NCBI GenBank assembly: GCA_946885905.1
Contig: CAMPHL010000134.1
Location: 1 to 7,062 of the forward strand
Direction: 5' to 3'
DNA from: an uncultured Pseudomonadota bacterium
GTDB lineage: Bacteria; Pseudomonadota; Gammaproteobacteria; Burkholderiales; Usitatibacteraceae
Length of the DNA stretch: 7,062 nt
The stretch's first letter is position 1; each line of letters opens with the position of its first letter. Positions 1 through 5,255 of the stretch are shown piece by piece. The translations under genes and the position numbers were made by a program. The notes beneath the pieces were generated by a model that worked only from the letters and a program-made list of their open reading frames with translations, did not search any database and was not told the origin of the DNA.

Positions 1-2
1 CT

Positions 3-344
3 TGGGAGCAGGAGCGCGAGCGCGCGGCCGATGCGGTGATCGACCAGGTGACGAAGTTCGCGCCCAACTTCAAGCGCTCGGTGCTCGGCCGGCGCGTCCT
101 CACGCCGTTCGACCTCGAGCGCGAATTCGGCCTGGTGGGCGGCGACATCTTCCACGGCAAGCTCACGCTGAACCAGCTCTTCAGCGCGCGTCCCGTGCTC
201 GGGCACGGCGACTACCGCATGCCGCTGAAGGGACTGTACCTCTGCGGGGCAGGGGCGCATCCCGGCGGCGGGGTCACTGGCGTGCCGGGCTTCAACTGCG
301 CTCGCGAAGTGCTGCGGGATTTTGGAAAGCTGAAAAGCAGGTAA
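3..344 (+). CDS. C-terminal part of a COG1233/PYROXD2-like FAD-dependent oxidoreductase (5' end outside window)
   Basis: The open frame enters from the left edge (first complete codon at 3) and ends at TAA 342-344, leaving about 113 C-terminal residues. The C-terminal FAD-contacting block of phytoene-desaturase-like flavoproteins is clear: GGDIFHG, then LNQLFSARP, then LYLCGAGAHPGGGVTGVPG at about 234-290, followed by a helix with AREVLRDFG. The GAGxHPGGGVTGxPG signature with a preceding GGDIFHG is typical of the PYROXD2/COG1233 branch rather than true carotenoid desaturases. The Rossmann nucleotide-binding N-terminus is not visible, so the substrate cannot be inferred. The last codons and the stop lie inside the left arm of a long inverted repeat. 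The gene converges on the crotonase gene at 491-1279. Confidence 0.88.
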   Translation, partial: WEQERERAADAVIDQVTKFAPNFKRSVLGRRVLTPFDLEREFGLVGGDIFHGKLTLNQLFSARPVLGHGDYRMPLKGLYLCGAGAHPGGGVTGVPGFNCAREVLRDFGKLKSR

Positions 345-502
345 AAGCGGGAAGCAGGGGAATCAGGGGAATCAGGGAAAGCAAGTGCGGGTTGGGTTCG
401 AGGCTGCGCTCAACGAAGCCACGAATCCGGCACGGTTTTTTCTGCTTTCCCTGATTCCCCTGCTTCCTCTGCTTCCCGCTCTCACCTGCTCTAGTCTTTC
501 CA
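323..502. repeat. Long near-perfect inverted repeat between convergent genes
   Basis: Left arm 336-383 and right arm 443-490 are reverse complements over 48 nt with four mismatches by eye. With a one-base indel the pairing continues outward through a matching TGGAAAG (323-329) and CTTTCCA (496-502), giving arms of about 60 nt. The left arm is almost all purine and holds a short tandem unit (AATCAGGGG followed by AATCAGGGA at 361-378); the right arm carries the pyrimidine complement. Between the arms is a second imperfect stem, so 323-502 can fold as one hairpin or cruciform. The element includes the TAA of the upstream gene and abuts the crotonase stop codon on the other strand. It could be a dispersed intergenic repeat, a MITE-like remnant or a bidirectional terminator; copy number cannot be judged from one window. 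Confidence 0.85.
385..441 (+). terminator. Probable Rho-independent terminator inside the inverted repeat
   Basis: A stem pairs 394-405 with 417-428 (one A-A mismatch and one G-T pair) around an 11-nt loop. It is extended across an internal loop by GTGC 385-388 pairing with GCAC 430-433. Two G residues and then T6 (436-441) follow. It would end transcription of the oxidoreductase. The much longer outer arms could compete with this fold. No comparable T-run follows on the minus strand, so termination of the crotonase transcript here is less certain. Confidence 0.55.
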
Positions 503-1279
503 GTCCGGCGGCCGTTTGCCGAAGAAAGCATCCACGCCTTCCCGAGCGACATCCGAATCCATGTTCGCCGAGATCACGCAGGTCGCATCCTTGTAAGCCT
601 CGCCCAGCGGCTGTTCGAGCTGGCGGTAGAAGAGCGCCTTGCCCATCGCGAGCGACTCGCGCGGCTTGGACTTGAGGTTCGTGGCCATCGCCATCGCGGC
701 CTCGAGCAGGTGATCGGGCTGCGCCACGCGGTTCACGAGGCCCCATTCGAGGGCGGTCTCCGCGTCGATGAAGCCGCCGCCGAAGAGCATCTCGGCGGCG
801 CGCTTGCGGCCGAGGTTGCGCGAAAGGGCCACGGCGGGCGTGGAGCAGAAGAGCCCGAGGTTGATGCCGGATACCGCGAAGCGCGCGTTCGAGGACGCGA
901 CGGCGAGGTCGCATTGCGCGACGAGCTGGCAGCCTGCCGCGGTCGCGAGCCCGTTCACGACGGCGATGACGGGCTGGGGAAGGGCGACCAGCTTCTGCAT
1001 CACCCGGCTGCACGCTTCGAACAAGGCCTGGACCTCGGCGCGCGATGGCAGCGCCCGCATCTCCTTCAGGTCGTGGCCCGAGCAGAAGGCGCTTCCGCTT
1101 CCGGTCACCAGGACCACGCGCACGCCCGGATCGCGGCCGATCGCCTCCAGTTCCCCGTCCAGGGCCGCGAGCAGGGACGCCGACAGGGCGTTGTACTGCC
1201 GCGGGCGGTTCAAGGTGAGCGTGGCGATCCCGTCCGAAGTCGAGCGCACCAGCACGGGCGCGGCAGCCTGGTCGTTCAT
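491..1279 (-). CDS. Enoyl-CoA hydratase/isomerase (crotonase) family protein, ECHDC3-like, lacking both catalytic Glu
   Basis: This is a 262-residue single-domain crotonase of normal family length. Family landmarks include LTLNRPRQYNALS (21-33), the first oxyanion-hole loop CSGHDLKEM (66-74), the second loop ATAAGCQLVAQCDLAVAS (112-129) and LGLFCSTPAVALSR (141-154). The LFCSTP segment, GKALFYRQL near 213-221 and the C-terminal FFGKRPPDW resemble ECHDC3-type proteins. In rat mitochondrial hydratase the catalytic glutamates sit in GGGCE and GQPE; here the aligned positions are Gln118 and Gly138, so ordinary hydration of enoyl-CoA is doubtful. An acyl-CoA substrate is likely from the fold; the reaction is unknown. 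The ATG at 1277-1279 is supported by GGAG (plus-strand 1287-1290) with a 7-nt spacer. The gene is divergent from the TPR-barrel gene and convergent with the oxidoreductase. Confidence 0.9.
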   Translation of the reverse strand: MNDQAAAPVLVRSTSDGIATLTLNRPRQYNALSASLLAALDGELEAIGRDPGVRVVLVTGSGSAFCSGHDLKEMRALPSRAEVQALFEACSRVMQKLVALPQPVIAVVNGLATAAGCQLVAQCDLAVASSNARFAVSGINLGLFCSTPAVALSRNLGRKRAAEMLFGGGFIDAETALEWGLVNRVAQPDHLLEAAMAMATNLKSKPRESLAMGKALFYRQLEQPLGEAYKDATCVISANMDSDVAREGVDAFFGKRPPDWKD

Positions 1280-1302
1280 GAGGTTTCTCCGGGAAATAGT
1301 CC

Positions 1303-1376
1303 TTGCCCTTGAATTATCTCAGGAATAACATCAGCTTGAGCTGGTTTTCTCCGCCCGCGGCGGCCTCAGGGGAGGC
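1303..1376. promoter_or_regulatory. Candidate divergent promoter and operator region with a leader hairpin
   Basis: The gap 1280-1407 holds no gene. On the plus strand TTGCCC (1303-1308), 17 nt, then TAACAT (1326-1331) is a weak sigma70-like match that would place the start near 1338. On the minus strand GATAAT (plus-strand 1313-1318) is a good -10 for the crotonase gene but has no convincing -35. An interrupted palindrome, CAGCT-TG-AGCTG, sits at 1332-1343 and could be an operator. Downstream, GCCTC-AGGG-GAGGC (1363-1376) forms a small hairpin in the expected leader of the TPR-barrel gene. All of these are short matches found by eye; the AT-richer patch at 1309-1333 within GC-rich DNA is the best support. 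Confidence 0.35.
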
Positions 1377-1392
1377 GGCTCGGAAGAAGAAC

Positions 1393-1398
1393 AAGGGG
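1393..1398 (+). promoter_or_regulatory. Ribosome binding site selecting the ATG at 1408
   Basis: AAGGGG lies 9 nt before ATG 1408. It supports this start over an in-frame upstream ATG at 1303, which would place about 35 charged and Pro-rich residues before an obvious signal peptide and would overlap the promoter-like region. Confidence 0.5.
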
Positions 1399-1407
1399 TA
1401 CCCTTCG

Positions 1408-2784
1408 ATGACGGCAAGCGCGCGGCTGGCTGCGCGAGTCCTGGTTGCCTGTGCCGTGGCCTGCGCTTCGGCGGCATGGGCGGATCCCGCGGTGATCGAG
1501 CGCGCCAAGGCGGCGCTCGCGGCGGGCGATGCGAAACAGGCCTATGCCGATCTCGCGCCGCTCGGCAACCAGCTTTCCGGCCAACCCGAATACGACTACC
1601 TGCTGGGGGTGGCCGCACTCGACAGCGGGCGCATCGACGAGGCGATCATCGCCTTCGAGCGCGTGCTCGCCCTGATCCCGAACCATGCCGGGGCGCAGAT
1701 GGACATCGCGCGCGCCTATTACGCCGCGGGCTCCTACGACCTCGCCGAGGCCGCGTTCCTGAGGCTCCAGGCGTCCAGTCCGCCGCCGGCCGCGCAGCAG
1801 GCGATCGAGCGCTACCTCGAGGCGATCAACTCGCGCAAGGCGCAGACGCGCGCGGGCTGGACGGGTTACGGCGAGCTCGGCCTCGGCTACGACTCGAACA
1901 TCACCGGCGTGCCGCAGGACTTCGGCGCGGCCGCCGAGCAGTCCTTCGCCCTCGTGGGCGTGCAGCCCACCGGCAACTCGGTGAAGCGCGACGCGGCCTT
2001 CTTCCAGGGAGGCTTCGGGGCCGAGTACTCGAAGCCCCTGTCGCGCGGATGGAGCCTTTTTGCGGGCGGCGAGCTCCGCGGGCGTGCCTACCAGGACGAG
2101 AGCCTGTTCAATTCGGCAGCGGCGGATATGCGCCTGGGTGCGGCGCGCAACAGCGGCACCGACCAGTGGCGCGGGGCGCTTTCGTACCAGCACTTCGACC
2201 AGGAGGGCGACGCGCCCGGCGACCCCAAGCCGACCAACGACCGCCGCATGGGCGGGGCGAGCTTCGACTGGCGCCATGCCTCCGGCACGAAGACCCAGTA
2301 CGGGCTCGGGCTGCAGTTCAACGCGGTGCGCTTCCGGACCAACGAGATCGAGGACTTCGACCAGGCGTTCGTCTCGGCCTCATGGCTCAGGAGCTTCGAG
2401 CGCGCCGGCGTGCCGCTGCTCTACCTCACGACCTTCGGCAGCTACGACAAGGCGAAGAACCAGTTCGCCGACGGCGAAACCGACAAGAGCAAGACGCTCT
2501 TCGGCGCGCGCGCCTACGTGCAGTACTCCTTCAGCCCGAAGCTGCAGGGTTTCACGGGGCTGGCACTCATCCACCGCCGCGACCTCGAGGATTTCGCGCG
2601 GTCCACGACGGTCGCCGACGGGCGCGACAACTACGGGGAGGCGATGCTCGGCCTCGCCTGGCAGTTCCGCGAGGGATGCGGCCTGAGACTCCAGTACATC
2701 TATTCGCGCAACGCCTCGAACATCGACATCTACGACTTCGACCGCCACGAGGTGTCGTCCACGATCCGCTGCGACATGTTCTGA
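1408..2784 (+). CDS. TPR-containing outer-membrane beta-barrel protein, Slam/DUF560-like
   Basis: The product is 458 residues starting at ATG 1408. Residues 1-25 form a Sec signal peptide (Arg-containing N-region, Ala/Val-rich core, cleavage after SAAWA). Residues 27-140 are helical TPR-like repeats, clearest at 61-93 (YLLGVAALDSGRIDEAIIAF) and 95-127 (AYYAAGSYDLAEAAF). From about 150 the sequence switches to alternating amphipathic strands with aromatic girdles, beginning with YGELGLGYDSNITGVP and ending with a C-terminal Phe (CDMF), the usual Bam recognition ending. A periplasmic TPR domain plus a C-terminal barrel of this size matches surface lipoprotein assembly modifiers (DUF560, type XI secretion), and the YDSN motif at the barrel entry fits. 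The gene lies 11 nt upstream of a large exported FecR-domain protein with TbpB-like repeats, its likely partner. Alternatives are another TPR-porin for polysaccharide or protein export. Barrel assignment is strong, Slam-family assignment moderate. Confidence 0.8.
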   Translation: MTASARLAARVLVACAVACASAAWADPAVIERAKAALAAGDAKQAYADLAPLGNQLSGQPEYDYLLGVAALDSGRIDEAIIAFERVLALIPNHAGAQMDIARAYYAAGSYDLAEAAFLRLQASSPPPAAQQAIERYLEAINSRKAQTRAGWTGYGELGLGYDSNITGVPQDFGAAAEQSFALVGVQPTGNSVKRDAAFFQGGFGAEYSKPLSRGWSLFAGGELRGRAYQDESLFNSAAADMRLGAARNSGTDQWRGALSYQHFDQEGDAPGDPKPTNDRRMGGASFDWRHASGTKTQYGLGLQFNAVRFRTNEIEDFDQAFVSASWLRSFERAGVPLLYLTTFGSYDKAKNQFADGETDKSKTLFGARAYVQYSFSPKLQGFTGLALIHRRDLEDFARSTTVADGRDNYGEAMLGLAWQFREGCGLRLQYIYSRNASNIDIYDFDRHEVSSTIRCDMF

Positions 2785-2795
2785 CCGGAGACGCC

Positions 2796-5126
2796 ATGAA
2801 AGCCAAGCCCCTTCCGATGAAGCGCCTCGCGGCCGCCGCGATCGCAGCCCTCGTACCGTCGGCGGCGTGGCCTGCGGCGGGGGAGTTCACGTTCGTGGTG
2901 GGCGAGGTCGCACTCACCAAGGCGAACGGGCAGCGCGCGGTGCCCACTCGTGGCACCGCGGTGGATCCGGGCGACCGCATCACCACGGGCGCCAACGGCA
3001 TGGCGCAGCTCACGATGGTGGACCAGGCGCGCCTGTCGCTGCGCCCGCGGACGCAGTTCGTGATCGAGGCCTACGGCGACAAGGCCGATTCGGCGCAGGG
3101 CGGGGTGCTCAACCTCATCAAGGGGACGCTGCGCGCATTCACCGGCCTCATCGCCTCGACCAACCGCGAGCGATTCGTGATGAAGACGCGCGTGGCGACG
3201 GTGGGCATCCGCGGCTCCGGCAACATCCTGTACGCATGCGAGGACAAGGAGTGCGACGAGAGCGTGGCCGGCCCTTCGGGCGCGCAGGGCGCGATCGCGG
3301 TGAACCACACGATCGACGGCAGCCACGAGGTCACGGGGGTGGGGCGAAGCTCCGAATCCTCGCTCGTCACGGGGCCCGGGCAGACGGTGCTCGTGGGCGC
3401 CGACCTCGCGCCGCGCTACGTTCCCACGCCGCGCTTCATCGCCGATGCCGCCGTCAACATGACGGGCGCGAAGGACTCGGCGGGAGGGGACAGCTCCGCC
3501 GAAACGCGCAACTTCTCGCCCTCGGATACGCCGGCGCTGGCGTTGCCCCAGACGCAGCCGCTGCTGGTCGGCAACAACGGGCTCGGGTTCGCCACCATCG
3601 ACGCCTCCGCGAACACGGGAGCCGATCCGCTGCTCTTGCGCGACCTGGTGTATTCCCTGGGGTCGCCCCTCTATGGGCAATCGCTTCCTGCCGACGTCGT
3701 CCTGGACGCGGGCGGGGTGCGCTCGTATCGCGCCTATCCGGGCGGAGCGGTCAGCCCCACCATCGTCGGCGGCACCGCGGCCGACAACGGCAGCTTCGAG
3801 GGCGATGGGGCTTTGGTGAGCTGGGGGCGGTGGTCGAACGCCGCGTTGAGCTTCGGCGGGGGCGGGTCCGGCACTCCGATCAACGGCAGCATCCACTGGA
3901 TCAATGCGCCGTCGGGTTATCCCACGTATCTCTCCGAGGTGCTCACCGGAAGCGCGGTGTACACGCTGATCGGGAACACCAACCCCACCAACCAGGCCAA
4001 CGTGGCGGGCAGCCTCGGCTCCGCGAACCTCAACGTGAACTTCACCGCGCGCACCCTCGACTTCTCCGCCAACGTGAGCATGCCGGCGAGCGGCCCGGCG
4101 GGCGCGGCGAGCTGGGGGCTCGCGGCCAACAACGTGCCGATCGCGCTCAATTCCTTCTACGCCTCCACACAGGACCGCCTCATCATCACCAACAACGCCG
4201 GCGCGAGCTCGAGCAACACCAACGAGCTTTCGGGCAGCTTCCAGGGCGCATTCGTCGGCAACGGCCTTTCAATGGCCATCCTCGGCTACGGCGTCTCCGA
4301 CACGACCTCCGAGAGCCTCGCCAACTGGCACTTCGTGAGCGGCGTGGCCGCTTTCGCCGGACCGCCCCGCAACCCCGGCGCGGAGTACGTCGAGGGCCGC
4401 GTGTCCGACGTGGAAGGCTCCCTGAGCCAGTTCGTCCAGACGTTCGCCACCACGAACCGGCCCGACGAGGTGGTAGTGAACGCCCAGGGGCAGGTCACCT
4501 CCTTCTCGGCGCCCTACGCCGATTTCGGCCCCCATGCGACCTACTCGATCGGCAGCGCGCAGGTGGTCGATTCCGGCCTGGATCCCGATACCGGCATGGT
4601 GTGGGGACGTTGGGGCGGCGGCGCAGCGACCGTCGAACGCAACGGACAATCGCGCCAGATCGCATTGGGCGAGCGGAGCCTGCACTACATCTTCGCCGGG
4701 ACGCAGAGCGGCCCGGTCGCGCTGCCCCTGACCGGAACGGCGGTGTACGACGTCATCGGATCCACGCGACCGACGGACGTGCACGGCAACGTGGGGACGT
4801 TCAATTCGGCGGCGCTCAACGCCAACTTCACCGCACAGACCGTCGATGCGTCGGTCAACTTCGCGATCGCCGGGCACACGTGGAATGCACAGGCCTCGGG
4901 CATGCCGATCTATCGCAACCAGTACTTCTCGGGCTACTCGGGCACGCCGATCGCCGGGCTGCCGAACCCGGCCCCGGTCGTCATCACCTGCACCCCGAGC
5001 TGCGGCCAGGGCGCCAGCGGCAGCTTCGACGGCTTCTTCGCCGGCCGCAGCGGCGCTCGCGCGGGCATGATGTACAACATCGGCGGCAACCAGGGGGCCG
5101 TGGCCTTCGGCCGCCGCGGCGGCTGA
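2796..5126 (+). CDS. Large exported FecR-domain protein with two tandem TbpB-like beta-barrel domains
   Basis: The product is 776 residues from ATG 2796, with GGAG 5 nt upstream (2787-2790). Residues 1-28 are a Sec signal peptide (KR, then an Ala-rich core, cleavage near AAWPAA/G) with no lipobox cysteine. Residues 31-200 form a FecR domain: GEVALTKANG, then VDPGDRITTGANGMAQLTM, SLRPRTQFVIE, KGTLRAFTGLI and VATVGIRGSG. There is no cytoplasmic anti-sigma helix and no sigma-factor gene nearby, so this is a secreted FecR module, not a FecR-type sensor. A Pro/Ser-rich linker (about 220-300) leads to two copies of a Gly/Asn/Ser-rich beta domain (about 309-522 and 566-776). The end, GSFDGFFAGRSGARAG then GAVAFGR, resembles the final strands of TbpB-type beta-barrels found in Slam cargo. 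Two close cysteine pairs, C148/C153 and C732/C736, could form disulfides. Position just after the TPR-barrel gene suggests a translocator-cargo pair. The ligand is unknown. Confidence 0.75.
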   Translation: MKAKPLPMKRLAAAAIAALVPSAAWPAAGEFTFVVGEVALTKANGQRAVPTRGTAVDPGDRITTGANGMAQLTMVDQARLSLRPRTQFVIEAYGDKADSAQGGVLNLIKGTLRAFTGLIASTNRERFVMKTRVATVGIRGSGNILYACEDKECDESVAGPSGAQGAIAVNHTIDGSHEVTGVGRSSESSLVTGPGQTVLVGADLAPRYVPTPRFIADAAVNMTGAKDSAGGDSSAETRNFSPSDTPALALPQTQPLLVGNNGLGFATIDASANTGADPLLLRDLVYSLGSPLYGQSLPADVVLDAGGVRSYRAYPGGAVSPTIVGGTAADNGSFEGDGALVSWGRWSNAALSFGGGGSGTPINGSIHWINAPSGYPTYLSEVLTGSAVYTLIGNTNPTNQANVAGSLGSANLNVNFTARTLDFSANVSMPASGPAGAASWGLAANNVPIALNSFYASTQDRLIITNNAGASSSNTNELSGSFQGAFVGNGLSMAILGYGVSDTTSESLANWHFVSGVAAFAGPPRNPGAEYVEGRVSDVEGSLSQFVQTFATTNRPDEVVVNAQGQVTSFSAPYADFGPHATYSIGSAQVVDSGLDPDTGMVWGRWGGGAATVERNGQSRQIALGERSLHYIFAGTQSGPVALPLTGTAVYDVIGSTRPTDVHGNVGTFNSAALNANFTAQTVDASVNFAIAGHTWNAQASGMPIYRNQYFSGYSGTPIAGLPNPAPVVITCTPSCGQGASGSFDGFFAGRSGARAGMMYNIGGNQGAVAFGRRGG
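3720..5123 (+). repeat. Tandem domain duplication within the FecR-domain protein
   Basis: Two protein-level copies lie at about 3720-4367 and 4491-5123, offset by 260-262 residues. Matched blocks are VSWGRW (341-346) with MVWGRW (601-606); LTGSAVYTLIGNTNPT (383-398) with LTGTAVYDVIGSTRPT (645-660); NVNFTARTLDFSANV with NANFTAQTVDASVNF; and LSGSFQGAFVG with ASGSFDGFFAG. The constant offset across about 140 residues shows a true duplication with little length change. A non-repeated connector (about 523-560, including YVEGRVSDVEGSLSQFVQTF) separates the copies. The first copy carries an extra segment after its last matched block (about 500-522, ending WHFVSGVAAFAGP). Confidence 0.85.
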
Positions 5127-5149
5127 CAGGCTACGTCAAGGTCGTAAAT

Positions 5150-5173
5150 CCCGCGTTTTGCGGGGGTTTTTTT
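5150..5173 (+). terminator. Rho-independent terminator of the TPR-barrel/FecR operon
   Basis: CCCGC (5150-5154), a GTTTT loop and GCGGG (5160-5164) form a GC stem, followed by GG and T7 (5167-5173). An AAA just upstream (5146-5148) can also pair with the T-run and lengthen the stem. It begins 23 nt after the FecR-domain stop codon and separates this operon from the transporter genes. Confidence 0.9.
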
Positions 5174-5183
5174 CGTCCGCGCC

Positions 5184-5212
5184 TTGAAAGGTCGCCCGCG
5201 GGCGGTTAGCAT
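5184..5212 (+). promoter_or_regulatory. Candidate sigma70 promoter for the ABC transporter operon, palindrome in the spacer
   Basis: TTGAAA (5184-5189), exactly 17 nt, then TAGCAT (5207-5212) matches the consensus hexamers at 5/6 and 4/6. Initiation would fall near 5219-5222, giving a leader of about 35 nt to ATG 5256. The spacer contains a perfect 12-bp palindrome, CGCCCGCGGGCG (5193-5204), a possible operator, although GC-only palindromes are not rare in such DNA. If correct, the in-frame ATG at 5211, which overlaps the -10, cannot be the start codon from this promoter. Confidence 0.5.
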
Positions 5213-5255
5213 GCTCGACGATTCGCCGTCCCGTACTACCTCGGCCGCACCCCCG

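Noticed and set aside
710..1312. Plus-strand open frames of 186-200 codons opposite the crotonase gene.
   Set aside because: The minus-strand product carries clear crotonase motifs; these plus-strand frames are its complement and have no domain.
1303..1407. A longer N-terminus for the TPR-barrel protein starting at ATG 1303.
   Set aside because: It would put about 35 residues including RKKNK in front of a textbook signal peptide, and it overlaps the promoter-like region. ATG 1408 has its own AAGGGG.
1366..2277. A 303-codon minus-strand open frame opposite the TPR-barrel gene.
   Set aside because: Composition is that of an antisense shadow, and it would conflict with a well-supported gene on the plus strand.
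1476..2795. The frame of the FecR-domain gene is open far upstream, through the whole TPR-barrel gene, suggesting a fused protein of about 1216 residues.
   Set aside because: The upstream part is Arg-rich frame-shadow sequence typical of GC-rich genes, whereas the other frame gives a coherent signal peptide, TPRs and barrel. ATG 2796 has a good Shine-Dalgarno and a signal peptide.
2883..3395. Reading the FecR-domain gene as an anti-sigma or iron-dicitrate sensor.
   Set aside because: A cleavable signal peptide replaces the cytoplasmic sigma-binding region, no FecI-like gene is adjacent, and the C-terminus is a duplicated beta domain not found in such sensors.
2730..3896. A 388-codon open frame on the minus strand opposite the FecR-domain gene.
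   Set aside because: It is Arg/Ala/His-rich low-complexity sequence with no recognisable domain, a complementary-strand shadow of a high-GC gene.
5110..5123. A perfect 14-bp palindrome, GCCGCCGCGGCGGC, just before the FecR-domain stop codon.
   Set aside because: It encodes Arg/Gly codons in very GC-rich DNA, has no following T-run, and the real terminator is 27 nt downstream.
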